A stretch of DNA of 64,000 nt from an uncultured Eubacteriales bacterium (GCA_900315875.1 ONAX01000001.1:1-64000); one strand, 5' to 3'. Positions 28,664 to 38,207 are shown, numbered from the stretch's first letter. Numbers and translations are program-made. Notes: generated by a model from the sequence alone, not told the origin.

Positions 28664-30337
28664 TCAATATACATCTATAGTATGTATAAAAACAGGACGA
28701 TTGGTTTTTACGTCATTTGCTGTAACATGCAACCGCCGTGCAGGACTGTTTTCGTCTTCGTATTCGGGGAGGCATCGGTAATCCGTGCTGACTCCGCGGA
28801 CATTCAGGCACTCTATCATCATGTCGCAGTGGCTTTTCAGAATTGCGGCATAGGGTGTGGTCAGTATAGACGTATCATTCTCACTGTCAGGTGTAAGCGG
28901 AACCTTCCACAGCGTGCCGTCCGCGGCTGCTTTTTCAAGTTCTTCACGTGTGGTCAGTTCCTCTATTCCCGTATCCGCAGCAGAGCGCCTGAGCTTATAG
29001 CGCATATCGCTGATATATGACCACGGAGAGCTTTCGTCGCCCGCGCAGGTAACATGCAGAACCATTCCGTCGCGTACAGTCAGAACGGGATGATATCTGC
29101 CGCTGTCACATTCACAGTATACATTGCAGCCTCTGCCCTTTTCAAGCGGCTTTGCAACAACAACATTCAGAGGTCGAAGACCTGAAATCAGTCGGCCGCC
29201 GGATGACTTATCCAGTCCGCAGGCACTTGCAAGCCTGCCTGCAAATTTCGCCATTTCCGCAGGAGTAATGCGGTTGAGCATCGTCATACATTCGCTCACA
29301 TATCCGAAGGGCACATTATACGCCGAGGTATATGCCGTTCTGCCGCCGAACCGGAAAAGATCAAACGATCCCGAATTCACCGACGGAATTTTATACTGCG
29401 ACGGCTCAAATCTGTTCGAAAATGAAAAATAGGCTTCATTAATACGCTTTTCAATCTGACGGTAAATTTTCCACGAAAAATGCACACAGTAGTATCTGTG
29501 ATCCTTATTGCGGATAATATCGTAATAATCGAAAATATACATGCGGCGCGACGCATCAATAGGAAACGGTGGCAGACGGCTGAAATAATTCTTTGCAAAC
29601 GGAACTATTTCGGGGCTGATATCCTCAATTCTGAGGCGGCAGCCTGTGTATGACTTAAGCGAAATAACCGGATCGTCCCCCATCATGTAATTCGTCTTCA
29701 ATATCCCTGTAAGCTCGTTAATTTTACCGTCCCTGTCAATGACAAAGCCGTGCCTAATCATCCATATCACAATATACGCTGACGGAATATAGGCAAAATC
29801 ATTTGCAGCAGAAAGACTCATGCTGTCGAGCTTCTGTTTCGTCGTCATAAGCAGGATACAGTATTCATCCGTAGCAGCGTCGATATCCGTTTTAGGATCA
29901 AAGCCGAAATAATTCTCCTCGGGTAGGATCGCTTCCTTTTTCTTTCTGGAGCGTTTGACCGACACCTCTACTATCACAAGCGCACCTACAAAAATGAACA
30001 GCAGCATCGCCGTAAATAAAAGATTACTTAAAATATCATCCGATGTAAACGGAATCCACAGTATTATCGTAATGCACATACTGTACAGTTTCATTATAAA
30101 TGTGCTGATCACGGCTATTTTCTTATTTTTTATACATCTGTAAATGCCGCAGATTGAAATAGCAATAATCAATATCGAGTCAAGATACAGCATCACCGCA
30201 AGAGAAATAAAATTATTCTGATCGGTTAAAAATGCCAGAATCATAAGTCCCCACAAGACATTCCACAAAATCTCTACAAGTATGGATACACCCAATACAG
30301 CTATACGGAAGATCTTGTAAGCCTTGTTATTTTCCAT
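28664..30337 (-). CDS. Unrecognised membrane protein
   Basis: 557 residues from an ATG at 30337 with AAGGAG upstream. Four hydrophobic helices lie in the first 150 residues (for example FRIAVLGVSILVEILWNVLWG and LLFTAMLLFIFVGALVIVEV), followed by a Lys/Arg cluster SRKKKE and a large cytoplasmic part of about 400 residues with no motif I can name. That part contains YIPSAYIVIWMIRHGFVID (perhaps a winged-helix-like fold) and a Tyr/Phe-rich DYYDIIRN...FSWKIYRQIE segment. No catalytic signature seen. It follows the YfhO-type gene, with a hairpin between them. Confidence 0.7.
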   Translation of the reverse strand: MENNKAYKIFRIAVLGVSILVEILWNVLWGLMILAFLTDQNNFISLAVMLYLDSILIIAISICGIYRCIKNKKIAVISTFIMKLYSMCITIILWIPFTSDDILSNLLFTAMLLFIFVGALVIVEVSVKRSRKKKEAILPEENYFGFDPKTDIDAATDEYCILLMTTKQKLDSMSLSAANDFAYIPSAYIVIWMIRHGFVIDRDGKINELTGILKTNYMMGDDPVISLKSYTGCRLRIEDISPEIVPFAKNYFSRLPPFPIDASRRMYIFDYYDIIRNKDHRYYCVHFSWKIYRQIEKRINEAYFSFSNRFEPSQYKIPSVNSGSFDLFRFGGRTAYTSAYNVPFGYVSECMTMLNRITPAEMAKFAGRLASACGLDKSSGGRLISGLRPLNVVVAKPLEKGRGCNVYCECDSGRYHPVLTVRDGMVLHVTCAGDESSPWSYISDMRYKLRRSAADTGIEELTTREELEKAAADGTLWKVPLTPDSENDTSILTTPYAAILKSHCDMMIECLNVRGVSTDYRCLPEYEDENSPARRLHVTANDVKTNRPVFIHTIDVY

Positions 30338-30357
30338 ATTCCAACTCCTTTTAGTAA

Positions 30358-30383
30358 ATCCCACACCGGTTGCGGTGTGGGAT
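30358..30383 (-). terminator. Hairpin between the YfhO-type gene and the next gene
   Basis: Eleven-pair stem ATCCCACACCG (30358-30368) / CGGTGTGGGAT (30373-30383). Only a weak TTACT follows on the minus strand, so termination is probably partial. Confidence 0.55.
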
Positions 30384-30422
30384 TCGGGTCACATTTTTAT
30401 ACTTCTTCTGCTATGGACGGCT

Positions 30423-33125
30423 TTAGTCCTTGCTGTTTCCGGATTGTTCGGAGTCTGCACTGGCTTTTGCATTTTCTGCACCGGTGCCGTGCTTTTCGCC
30501 TTCTCCCGAAACTACGCCCTGTCCCGATTCGTCATAGCTGACATATCTGACTTCAAAGCTTGTTTGTGAAGAATCGTCAGAAGTCTGAGAATCATCAACA
30601 ACCGGTACGCTGAGCATTCCGGTAAGACCAAGGTATCCGCCGTCGTCCGCCGTATACATAACAGCCTGACGAACTACTCCGGCGCCCTGGGAATCGAACC
30701 TTTCCTTGCCTGCATTGCAGTCCGGATAGCCATCGTAATCCTCTATATAATCGTTATAGTAGCTTCTTTTCTTCGGGGGCATCTTAAACAGCAGCATGTA
30801 CAGAACAAAGATTATCGCTGCCCCTGCTGAAACAATTCCGCCCAGTGCAAGACCCGGAGTTCTGTATCTGAACACAATCTCAGACTCCCGTCCTGCGGGA
30901 ACACGCACAGCCATAAAACCGACATTAACCTTCTCAATCTGGACATCCTTGCCGTTTACGGTAGCGCTCCAGCCGTCCTCATAGGGGATGCTGAAGAACA
31001 CAAGCTCATCGCTGCTGCCGGCGTCAAACTTTGCCGTGATCTTGTTCTTTTCGAATTTTACGCTGCTGCACACACGTTCCTTTCTTTCGCTGCAGTCCTT
31101 GTAATATTCTCTCTGAGAATATGTGTAATCAGAAACATCCGAATGATGCTTCAGTATGTCGCCGTATTTCTTTGCCTGCTCATCCGTCAGAACCATAGCC
31201 TTAAGGAGAAGCAGGTGACGGTTGGATTCTGATACATTATCGTATTCTTCTCTGGTAATATATTCGTCATACGTAAATCCGTAGGGAATATAATAATCGT
31301 TTTCGTAGACATTGTAATTATTTTTGGTAAGTCTCAGCGTCCAGCCGGGCATTTCCGTCGTCCCCATGGAATTACGGAATTCCTTTGTATTTTCAAGGTC
31401 AAACAGGTATTTAACGGACAGGAAGCTCCTTATTCCGTAAACATCCGTTTTCGGACGTGAGCCGACGCTTCTTTCAACACCGACGGATTTGTAGAAATCC
31501 ATTACCGAGCCGGGCACAATGCTCTGGAACGCCTGAATAGTCGGTATCTGCCAGAACATTCCGACATTGTCCATCATCTCGTAAAAATCCGAGCGGACTA
31601 TTGTAAGGTCATCGAATTCCTTATTGAAAACGCCTTTGTTGGCTATAACATCATCTGCTATATATTCATGGTTATAGTTGCAGTTGACAACGCCTGTGCC
31701 GACAAGCAGATTTCCATATCCCACAATCATTACAGACAGGGCAACACAAACAGAAATCCTGAATACCTTTTCGTTTTTCCTGAAACAGAGAATTATCGTC
31801 AGGGCGATAAGTCCCAGGAATGCAACACCCACCCATGCCCAGAAGCGGTCGGGATATTTTTCCAGGCCAAGAGTACCGTCAAATTCGGAATCAGTGAACC
31901 ATTTCTCTGGCATTAGTCCGACAAGCACGGTAAGCGCCGCAGTGATAACAAAGGTTCGTATCAGCCCCGGTTTGAAATCGGTTTCCGTATGGTCGAGACT
32001 GATTATCGTAGCCAGCGACAGCATGAGGGTAAACATATAGTACCATCTTGCATAATAGGTGATATTCAGCACCTGGAAAATCGAATTGAAAACAGGGACA
32101 ATTGTTATGATGCACAGCACAGGGATAAGCTCGCGCAGCCATTTATGCGTTCTGAGCTTATAGAAGGAGAACACTCCGACCATGCTGAACAGCGGCAGCC
32201 ATGCTGCAACGCTTGCCCACTTTGCATTTGAATCAGGGGTAAAATTGCTGTAAGCAGGCATATCAGGCGGAAAGAAGAAGCTCTCCACAATATGCAGGTA
32301 GCGCTGCTCACTTGAATAAACAACAGCGTTCCAGCCATGGGGCCAGTTGCTGACTCTCGAATTCTGTAAAACGGCAAGCACCGACGGAACAAGTATCACT
32401 CCGGCACACAAGAAGCCGACCAGAATTTCGAGAAGCATTACAAAGAATTCACGCAGCTTCATGCGATAGCTGCCGCTTACCATGCGGAAGCACCAGTACA
32501 TGAGGATGAATATCGACTGACCTGCGAAGAAGTAGTAATTTATAAACGCTCCGGCAAAAATTGAAATACCGAGAAAGCCCTTCTTCTTGTCATAGATATG
32601 AGCATCCATTGCCGCAAGCATGAACGGGAATGTCACCATTGCCTCGTGGAAGTGGTTGAAGAATATATTATATATTCCGAAACCCGAAAATGCATACAGC
32701 AGAGCGCCTATCATAGCATAGCGCTGGTTCCTGACGTAGCGACGCAGAAACAGGTATGCGCCCGTTGCGGCAAGACTGAATTTCAGCATCAGCATCGGTG
32801 CAATCAGGTATGGCACCACCTCGCTCGGGAATGGCAGCATCGCCCAGAAAAACGGGCTGCCTATCATATAAAAGCTGTAGGAGCCGATTATATTCGCACC
32901 CAGGTCCGTAGTATAGCTCCACCCGATATTACCGCTGAGGATGGAATCGTGTATCATCTGGTGGAAGGGTATCTGCTGAACATTGAAATCTCCGTAGAAA
33001 AAGAAATAACCGCAGTGGTATATTATCCAGATTATGAAAATACCAAAAGAAAGAGCAAGCGCCCACAGAAATGTCTGCAGGGTCAGGTTTTCTTTTATGT
33101 TTTTCAATGTCGGTTTCTTCACCAT
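30423..33125 (-). CDS. YfhO-family membrane glycosyltransferase-like protein
   Basis: About 900 residues. The first ~460 contain a dozen or more membrane helices, with the early YfhO signature YGDFNVQQIPFHQMIHDSILSG and YAFSGFGIYNIFFNHFHEAM; these are GT-C-like proteins, and B. subtilis YfhO is needed for glycosylation of lipoteichoic acid. A large extracytoplasmic domain (about 480-790, ending PYEDGWSATVNGKDVQIEKVNVGFMAVRVPAG) precedes a last helix and a Ser/Gly-rich cytoplasmic tail of about 100 residues. The ATG at 33125 has GGAGG upstream. The substrate here is unknown. Confidence 0.85.
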   Translation of the reverse strand: MVKKPTLKNIKENLTLQTFLWALALSFGIFIIWIIYHCGYFFFYGDFNVQQIPFHQMIHDSILSGNIGWSYTTDLGANIIGSYSFYMIGSPFFWAMLPFPSEVVPYLIAPMLMLKFSLAATGAYLFLRRYVRNQRYAMIGALLYAFSGFGIYNIFFNHFHEAMVTFPFMLAAMDAHIYDKKKGFLGISIFAGAFINYYFFAGQSIFILMYWCFRMVSGSYRMKLREFFVMLLEILVGFLCAGVILVPSVLAVLQNSRVSNWPHGWNAVVYSSEQRYLHIVESFFFPPDMPAYSNFTPDSNAKWASVAAWLPLFSMVGVFSFYKLRTHKWLRELIPVLCIITIVPVFNSIFQVLNITYYARWYYMFTLMLSLATIISLDHTETDFKPGLIRTFVITAALTVLVGLMPEKWFTDSEFDGTLGLEKYPDRFWAWVGVAFLGLIALTIILCFRKNEKVFRISVCVALSVMIVGYGNLLVGTGVVNCNYNHEYIADDVIANKGVFNKEFDDLTIVRSDFYEMMDNVGMFWQIPTIQAFQSIVPGSVMDFYKSVGVERSVGSRPKTDVYGIRSFLSVKYLFDLENTKEFRNSMGTTEMPGWTLRLTKNNYNVYENDYYIPYGFTYDEYITREEYDNVSESNRHLLLLKAMVLTDEQAKKYGDILKHHSDVSDYTYSQREYYKDCSERKERVCSSVKFEKNKITAKFDAGSSDELVFFSIPYEDGWSATVNGKDVQIEKVNVGFMAVRVPAGRESEIVFRYRTPGLALGGIVSAGAAIIFVLYMLLFKMPPKKRSYYNDYIEDYDGYPDCNAGKERFDSQGAGVVRQAVMYTADDGGYLGLTGMLSVPVVDDSQTSDDSSQTSFEVRYVSYDESGQGVVSGEGEKHGTGAENAKASADSEQSGNSKD

Positions 33126-33327
33126 CTTTATGCCTCCAAGAAAAAACATGACGCCTATTCCATGCTTCACACCATTTTCACATTAAGCTAAACATCAGCA
33201 CAGAATGGTAACTTATATTGTATCATAATTCCTCTTAAAAATCTACACAAAATCATGTCAAAAAACATTAAATGTTTGTAATTTCTAAAAATAATAGGTA
33301 CTTTACAAAAATATTTTTAAAAAACTA

Positions 33328-33356
33328 TTGCATTTTCCGCGGAATAATGATATCAT
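33328..33356 (+). promoter_or_regulatory. rpsT promoter
   Basis: TTGCAT (33328-33333), 17-bp spacer, TATCAT (33351-33356); transcription start about 30 nt from the ATG. The rest of 33126-33327 is AT-rich; a TACAAT-type -10 on the minus strand near 33217 may serve the YfhO-type gene. Confidence 0.7.
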
Positions 33357-33391
33357 AACTTGTACGCAAGTTTATCCGAGGAGGTGTAATT

Positions 33392-33652
33392 ATGCCAAAT
33401 ATCAAATCAGCAAAGAAGCGTGTAAGGGTTATCGCTGCAAAGACCGCTCAGAACAAGGCTTTCAAGAGCGCTCTCAAGACCGAAATCAAAAAGGCTGACG
33501 CTGCAGTAGAGACAAATGCCGCTGATAAGGAGCAGGCTGTTCGTGTAGCCATCAAGAAGATTGACCAGGCTGCAGCCAAGGGAATCCTGAAGAAGAACAC
33601 AGCTTCAAGAAAGAAGTCATCGCTGGCTCGCAAGCTTAATGCAAGCGCCTGA
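33392..33652 (+). CDS. rpsT: Small ribosomal subunit protein bS20
   Basis: 86 residues, very rich in Lys and Ala, starting MPNIKSAKKRVRVIAAKTAQNKAFKSA and ending in the usual basic KKNTASRKKSSLARKLN. It binds 16S rRNA early in 30S assembly. Strong GAGGAGGTG ribosome site, own promoter and terminator. Length and composition are standard. Confidence 0.97.
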   Translation: MPNIKSAKKRVRVIAAKTAQNKAFKSALKTEIKKADAAVETNAADKEQAVRVAIKKIDQAAAKGILKKNTASRKKSSLARKLNASA

Positions 33653-33709
33653 GCTGAAGCGGTTTTTGACATAATTTAAACTTTTTAATTTAATATTGTG
33701 TCACGTTCC

Positions 33710-33739
33710 GGGACTGCATATGCAGTCCCTTTTAATTTT
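33710..33739 (+). terminator. rpsT terminator
   Basis: Nine-pair stem GGGACTGCA (33710-33718) / TGCAGTCCC (33721-33729) with a 2-nt centre, followed by TTTTAATTTT. Confidence 0.9.
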
Positions 33740-33793
33740 GCCGTAAAAACCGCCGCAGTCCTTTGCAGCAACTCTGCAATTCGCGCCGAAAGG

Positions 33794-33833
33794 TTGAAAG
33801 TACCTGTGATCTTCGTTATAATAAAACTATAAC
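33794..33833 (+). promoter_or_regulatory. Promoter and possible operator of the XRE regulator gene
   Basis: TTGAAA (33794-33799), a 17-bp spacer and TATAAT (33817-33822). An inverted repeat GTTATA (33815-33820) / TATAAC (33828-33833) covers the -10 and start site and could be an autoregulatory operator. Confidence 0.7.
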
Positions 33834-33856
33834 AAAAAAGAAATGAGGCGCTGCAA

Positions 33857-34726
33857 ATGATTGGGGAACAGATAAAGAATTTCCGCCGAAAAAACGGGAT
33901 AACTCAGGAGGAACTCGGAAAGCTGATTGGAGTCACTACTCAGGCTGTATCCAACTGGGAAAGAGGCGGTGTGCCCGATGCAGAGCTGCTGCCTGATATA
34001 GCGGACGCCCTGGGCGTTTCGATAGATATGCTCTTCGGACGCAGCAGCCTGAAAAAGGTCGAAGAGGCAATCTCTGATGAGATTTTATCTGTAGGAACAG
34101 AAGAAGGCTTCGACAGAGCGTTTTCCATCCTTTATGCGATAGGCGTCGGACTGTCAGGTCTGACATCCATCAGAAACAGCTTTAATTTTGACGCACTTGC
34201 AGACCTTGGGCATAATGATGATTTCGGCTACTATACAAGGGCAAGCTCAAACGAGGGAACGTTTGACATCAGACTTAATTCCGACTTCCGCTATTTTTTC
34301 CTTATGCCCGAACCGAATGGAGGCTGCAGAGAGCACCTCGGCGATTTTGACAAGCTTGCGGAAACATTTTCGATTTTCGCAGATAAGGATGTACTGAAAA
34401 TAATTTCCTATATGTACAGCAGGCTGAACACCCCCGTTTCACTGACCATGATAGCGAATAACACAAAAATGGATATCAAAAAGACAGAACATCTGATGGA
34501 TAAAATATGTCAGGTACACCTTGCGAACTGCGATGTTGTCGAAACGGAGATAGGAGAGATAAAAGCATACTGCTATCTGAACGAAAGCATTGTCCTTCCG
34601 CTGCTATGCTTTGCAAAGGAACTCAGCGAAGATAAGAACATTAATATGGGCGCTATCTTCACAAGAAAAAACCGCTGTTTTAATTTATCAAATCATCCTT
34701 TAATTTGTTTCGGAATGCTTGCTTGA
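33857..34726 (+). CDS. XRE-family transcriptional regulator
   Basis: 289 residues. An N-terminal Cro/cI helix-turn-helix (IGEQIKNFRRKNGITQEELGKLIG, then VTTQAVSNWERGGVPDAELLPDIADALG) covers residues 1-65. The remainder has a Phe/Asp-rich middle and, from about 180, a segment beginning NTPVSLTMIANNTKMDIKKTEHLMDKI that looks like a winged helix. The effector is unknown. Its stop lies within the promoter of the esterase lipoprotein gene, making that gene a plausible target (inference). Confidence 0.88.
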   Translation: MIGEQIKNFRRKNGITQEELGKLIGVTTQAVSNWERGGVPDAELLPDIADALGVSIDMLFGRSSLKKVEEAISDEILSVGTEEGFDRAFSILYAIGVGLSGLTSIRNSFNFDALADLGHNDDFGYYTRASSNEGTFDIRLNSDFRYFFLMPEPNGGCREHLGDFDKLAETFSIFADKDVLKIISYMYSRLNTPVSLTMIANNTKMDIKKTEHLMDKICQVHLANCDVVETEIGEIKAYCYLNESIVLPLLCFAKELSEDKNINMGAIFTRKNRCFNLSNHPLICFGMLA

Positions 34727-34751
34727 TTGAAGTACGTATTTCCTGTATTAT
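34723..34751 (+). promoter_or_regulatory. Promoter of the esterase-lipoprotein gene
   Basis: TTGATT (34723-34728), a 17-bp spacer, TATTAT (34746-34751). The -35 box overlaps the stop codon of the XRE gene. Confidence 0.7.
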
Positions 34752-34782
34752 AAGATCATAAAATAAATCAGGGAGGCACATT

Positions 34783-36543
34783 ATGAAAACCAAGAGGATT
34801 TTTGCAGGAATAATGTCGTCAGTTGTCTGTCTCGGAATGCTTACAGCATGCAGCGGAGCAACAGACACTCAGAACAGCGCCGCCGGACAGAATAACGAGC
34901 CAGCTACAAACTCAGAACAGCCCTCCACAGAAGAAACAAGCACGCAGAACACAACTGACGGATCGGGAGAATATACTCTTACAGTCAAAGACCGCGGAAA
35001 GAACGCAGAGATTACCGCTACCTTCGTAAACAGCAGCAGCGGCAAGACCGAAGACGTAAAAATGGAGAAGACAGACGAAAAAGACGACTGCTTCATCTAT
35101 ACCTGCAAGGGAGATACCGAAAAATACAATCTGGTTCATCTTTCCTACGGGGATAGGCAAACCAAGGATGCCGCCTTCAATAAATTTGTAAGCGGCTGGG
35201 ATCTGTTTGAAGGCGAGCTTCTGCCCTATGATATCAAGAGCACCAAGGAATTCGAACTGAAGTACGATACAAAGACATTCAATGTAAACGGTCTGGAAAA
35301 GAACGTATATATCTGGACTCCGGACGATTACAGCGCTGACTCTGCCGAAAAATACTCTACAATCTATATGCTTGACGGACAGACCGTGCTCACAACAGAA
35401 ATCGGCGGCAGCATGCGCAGCTGGAATGTTGCACAGCACGCAACATCTATGATGTCCGCAACAGACAACAAAGCAATTCTCGTCTGCCTTGAGGCCGGAC
35501 AAATGCGTGATGATGATTACTCACCTGTACTTAAGGACGATGCGGTTTGCAAATCCAGCAAAACTCCCTGCGGCAATTTATTTGCAAATTTCATCATCGA
35601 CACAGTAATGCCCTACGTTCAGGAAGCCTATAATGTATACAGCGACGCAAAGCACACATCCATCGCCGGCAGCTCCATGGGCGGTCTTGAGTCCTTCTAC
35701 ATAGGCATGGAACACCCCGACAAGTTCGGCACGGCAGGCGTTTTTTCACCATCCTTCTGGGCTTATGAAAATGACGACTGGAATGCGTATTTTGCAGGCA
35801 AAACCTACGACGGTGACTGCTCGTTCCTTTATGTCTATTCAGGCAGCTTCGGACAGGATACAGGCTGCTGGGCAGAACCGGTTTACAATGCACTCATTGA
35901 AGCCGGATATCCGAAGGACAAGCTTGTATTCAGCAAAAACGAAAAGGGCGAGCACAACGAGGAATACTGGAGCAATATTTATCCCGAATTCCTTGAAGCT
36001 ATGTTCTGCGGCAAGGTATCAGCACTGGAAAGCGGCGCACCCGCAACATTCACTGACAGAACACCTCCCGAAAATGCCGATATAATCGCACAGGCTCAGA
36101 CAAGCAGCAATGAGCCCGACACACGTCCCGATCACATCAAGAATTATGTTTTCTTTGACAACAGCGAAATGAAGTGGGACAAGGTATGCGCATACTGGTA
36201 CGGCCTGACAGAGGAAACTCCGATAAACAAGGCAACCGGCGAGGATAAATACGGAAACCCCATGTGGCCGGGTATTGAAATGGAGCAGATCGAGGGCACA
36301 GATATTTACCGCGTCGCAGCACCTCTCGGAGTAACTGCCATTATTTTCAGCAACGGCATACTTGACAAGGACGTAAAAGAGGGAGTTACCGCTTACCAGA
36401 CAGGGGATCTCCTCTATTCCGACGCTGCATGCTCAGGTAAAATCTATAAAATCGACACCTCTGTTCCCGCAAATCAGGGCACAGGCTATGAAAAAACCAA
36501 GTACAGATATCCGAGCGGTAAATGGTCGAATTATACAGACTGA
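34783..36543 (+). CDS. Secreted CE1-like esterase lipoprotein with a C-terminal starch-binding-like module
   Basis: 586 residues. Lipobox L-T-A-C (cysteine near 23) and a Ser/Thr/Asn/Glu-rich linker to about 65. A beta-rich domain follows, then an esterase-D/CE1-like alpha/beta hydrolase (about 155-410): opening LEKNVYIWTPDDYSADS, oxyanion strand YMLDGQTVL, nucleophile elbow GSSMGG, and a candidate acid/His in NEKGEHNEEYW. Residues about 450-586 (NYVFFDNSEMKWDKVCAYWYG...MWPGIEMEQ...TAIIFSNG) resemble CBM26 starch-binding modules. It likely deacylates a polysaccharide or glycoside outside the cell; the exact substrate is not shown. Confidence 0.8.
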   Translation: MKTKRIFAGIMSSVVCLGMLTACSGATDTQNSAAGQNNEPATNSEQPSTEETSTQNTTDGSGEYTLTVKDRGKNAEITATFVNSSSGKTEDVKMEKTDEKDDCFIYTCKGDTEKYNLVHLSYGDRQTKDAAFNKFVSGWDLFEGELLPYDIKSTKEFELKYDTKTFNVNGLEKNVYIWTPDDYSADSAEKYSTIYMLDGQTVLTTEIGGSMRSWNVAQHATSMMSATDNKAILVCLEAGQMRDDDYSPVLKDDAVCKSSKTPCGNLFANFIIDTVMPYVQEAYNVYSDAKHTSIAGSSMGGLESFYIGMEHPDKFGTAGVFSPSFWAYENDDWNAYFAGKTYDGDCSFLYVYSGSFGQDTGCWAEPVYNALIEAGYPKDKLVFSKNEKGEHNEEYWSNIYPEFLEAMFCGKVSALESGAPATFTDRTPPENADIIAQAQTSSNEPDTRPDHIKNYVFFDNSEMKWDKVCAYWYGLTEETPINKATGEDKYGNPMWPGIEMEQIEGTDIYRVAAPLGVTAIIFSNGILDKDVKEGVTAYQTGDLLYSDAACSGKIYKIDTSVPANQGTGYEKTKYRYPSGKWSNYTD

Positions 36544-36558
36544 TAGGAATAAGCCACG

Positions 36559-36588
36559 AAGACGGATCTGCCGTCTCCGGGGTTTTTA
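36559..36588 (+). terminator. Terminator after the esterase gene
   Basis: Stem AGACGG (36560-36565) / CCGTCT (36571-36576), then CCGGGGTTTTT. Modest stem but well placed. From 36589 to 36669 nothing else is evident. Confidence 0.55.
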
Positions 36589-36669
36589 AATGGGGGGGAT
36601 CATTAAGATTACGCCGCGGACGCGGTCGAACGGAAATATCCAAAAAGCTGGCGTCATTTCAGCCGGCTG

Positions 36670-37146
36670 TCATGTTCTCCTTATCGGTCTGCTGCTGCTG
36701 TCGGTAAAATATCCGGCAAGGATTAGAATCATATCAAAAATCCAGCCAAACCCAAAAAGGCCGAACGTAAAAAGATAGATAAGTCCGCTGGTGCTTTTTC
36801 CGGCATAAAAACGATGTACTCCGAAATAGCCGAGAAAAACACACAATATAAGCATAACTTCCCAGCTTCTGCTGCTGACATTATTTTTTGGCGCAAAAGG
36901 CTGCGGCGGCGGAATATACTGCTGCGCAGTCCGCTGCAGCGGCTGAGTATATGCCGTAGGCTGGGAGTACTGCTGATACTGGTAATTCGACACCTGTCGG
37001 TTGGGAGTCTGTGAAGACGTGGGCTGCTGTGTTGTGTAATAATTATTGATAATAACGTTCTGTTTCGGGTATTCCAATTCGCTGCGACAGTATGGACACA
37101 AACGATATTCCTCTCCTACCTCAGCTCCGCAATGCTTACATTCCAT
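36670..37146 (-). CDS. TM2-domain protein with an N-terminal zinc ribbon
   Basis: 158 residues. The N-terminal zinc ribbon has CKHCG and CPYC; a Gln/Tyr/Pro-rich disordered linker (about 28-90) follows; the C-terminal TM2 domain comprises two helices with the family residues LGYFGVHRFYAGKSTSGLIYLFTFGLFGFGWIFD. Role unknown; TM2 proteins are small membrane proteins. It is divergent from the MBL-fold gene, with an inverted repeat in the shared region. Confidence 0.9.
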   Translation of the reverse strand: MECKHCGAEVGEEYRLCPYCRSELEYPKQNVIINNYYTTQQPTSSQTPNRQVSNYQYQQYSQPTAYTQPLQRTAQQYIPPPQPFAPKNNVSSRSWEVMLILCVFLGYFGVHRFYAGKSTSGLIYLFTFGLFGFGWIFDMILILAGYFTDSSSRPIRRT

Positions 37147-37205
37147 AATCTCGTCTCCCTTCCCTGTTATTTGTCACTATTATACACCTGTCAGCAGAAC
37201 AAATG

Positions 37206-37222
37206 GTATGCTGACAGCATAC
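37206..37222. promoter_or_regulatory. Inverted repeat in a divergent promoter region
   Basis: Perfect arms GTATGCT (37206-37212) and AGCATAC (37216-37222) with a 3-nt centre. It lies between a minus-strand TATAAT (37179-37184) facing the TM2 gene and the MBL-gene promoter, a good operator position. Confidence 0.5.
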
Positions 37223-37236
37223 TAATAGTGAAAACA

Positions 37237-37265
37237 TTGTATATTCAGAAAAAATATGATAATAT
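37237..37265 (+). promoter_or_regulatory. Promoter of the MBL-fold gene
   Basis: TTGTAT (37237-37242), a 17-bp spacer, TAATAT (37260-37265). Confidence 0.6.
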
Positions 37266-37292
37266 AGGGTCAACTGAAACGGAGGCGACATT

Positions 37293-38069
37293 ATGAAAAT
37301 CACGGTTCTTGCCGAAAATACATCAAAGACGGGGCTTCCGTGTGAGCACGGTCTTAGCCTTTATATTGAAACCGGAAATGATGTCATACTTTTTGATATG
37401 GGACAAACTGATCTTTTCTCGCAAAATGCCGCAGTCCTCGGCTGCAGTCTTGATAAAGTCAGCCTTGCGGTTATTTCTCACGGTCATTATGACCACGGCG
37501 GCGGTCTTGGCACATTTCTGAAAGCAAACGGACACGCACCGGTATATATCAGTAAATATGCATTTGGTCCGCATTACAATGCATCTGACAAATACATAGG
37601 TCTGGATATTTCCCTTAAGGATAACGAAAGGCTCATTCCCTGCGAAGGCACAACCGTCATCGGTCAGCGACTTACTCTGTATTCATGCTCCGACAGGAAG
37701 AAACTTATCGATATGGGCTGCTCAGGACTGCAGGAAATGAAAAACGGACAACTTGTTCCGGACGAATTCCGGCATGAGCACTACCTTCTTATCGAGGAAA
37801 ACGGCAGACGCGTTCTGATCAGCGGCTGTTCACACAGAGGTATTATCAACATTATGGAATGGTTCCGTCCTGATGTGCTTGTCGGGGGCTTTCATTTCAT
37901 GAAGATGAGCGTCGGAGAAACTCTTGCAACATATGCAGCAAAACTTGACAGCTACAGCACAACCTACTACACCTGCCACTGCACGGGCACTGAGCAGTAT
38001 GAATTCATGAGCCTCAGCATGAAAAGACTTAATTACATTTCAACCGGGGACAGTTTTACCATAAACTGA
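37293..38069 (+). CDS. MBL-fold metallohydrolase (COG1237-like)
   Basis: 258 residues. The metallo-beta-lactamase signature is SHGHYDHGGGL, preceded by LFDMGQTDLFSQNA and followed by a metal-ligand histidine in ISGCSHRGIINIM and the C-terminal YYTCHCTG. This arrangement is that of the 'dihydropterin-6-methyl... 5'-phosphate synthase-like' group, whose bacterial function is mostly unproven. GGAGGCG precedes the ATG. It lies next to the preQ1 operon, but with a separate promoter between, so a pterin role is speculation. Confidence 0.88.
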   Translation: MKITVLAENTSKTGLPCEHGLSLYIETGNDVILFDMGQTDLFSQNAAVLGCSLDKVSLAVISHGHYDHGGGLGTFLKANGHAPVYISKYAFGPHYNASDKYIGLDISLKDNERLIPCEGTTVIGQRLTLYSCSDRKKLIDMGCSGLQEMKNGQLVPDEFRHEHYLLIEENGRRVLISGCSHRGIINIMEWFRPDVLVGGFHFMKMSVGETLATYAAKLDSYSTTYYTCHCTGTEQYEFMSLSMKRLNYISTGDSFTIN

Positions 38070-38172
38070 CGATTATTTCTGATTTGTAACGGCTATCGTG
38101 GTTCAGTTATCATATTCATCCGGACAATTCACTTTTTTCCGCAGATTTCGCTTATAATCATATTTTTCATAT

Positions 38173-38201
38173 TGACAATCCTGATAAGGAAATGTATAAT
38201 G
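38173..38201 (+). promoter_or_regulatory. Promoter of the preQ1 biosynthesis operon
   Basis: Full consensus: TTGACA (38173-38178), a 17-bp spacer, TATAAT (38196-38201). The start near 38208 gives a leader of about 158 nt before queD. Confidence 0.9.
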
Positions 38202-38207
38202 GAATGG

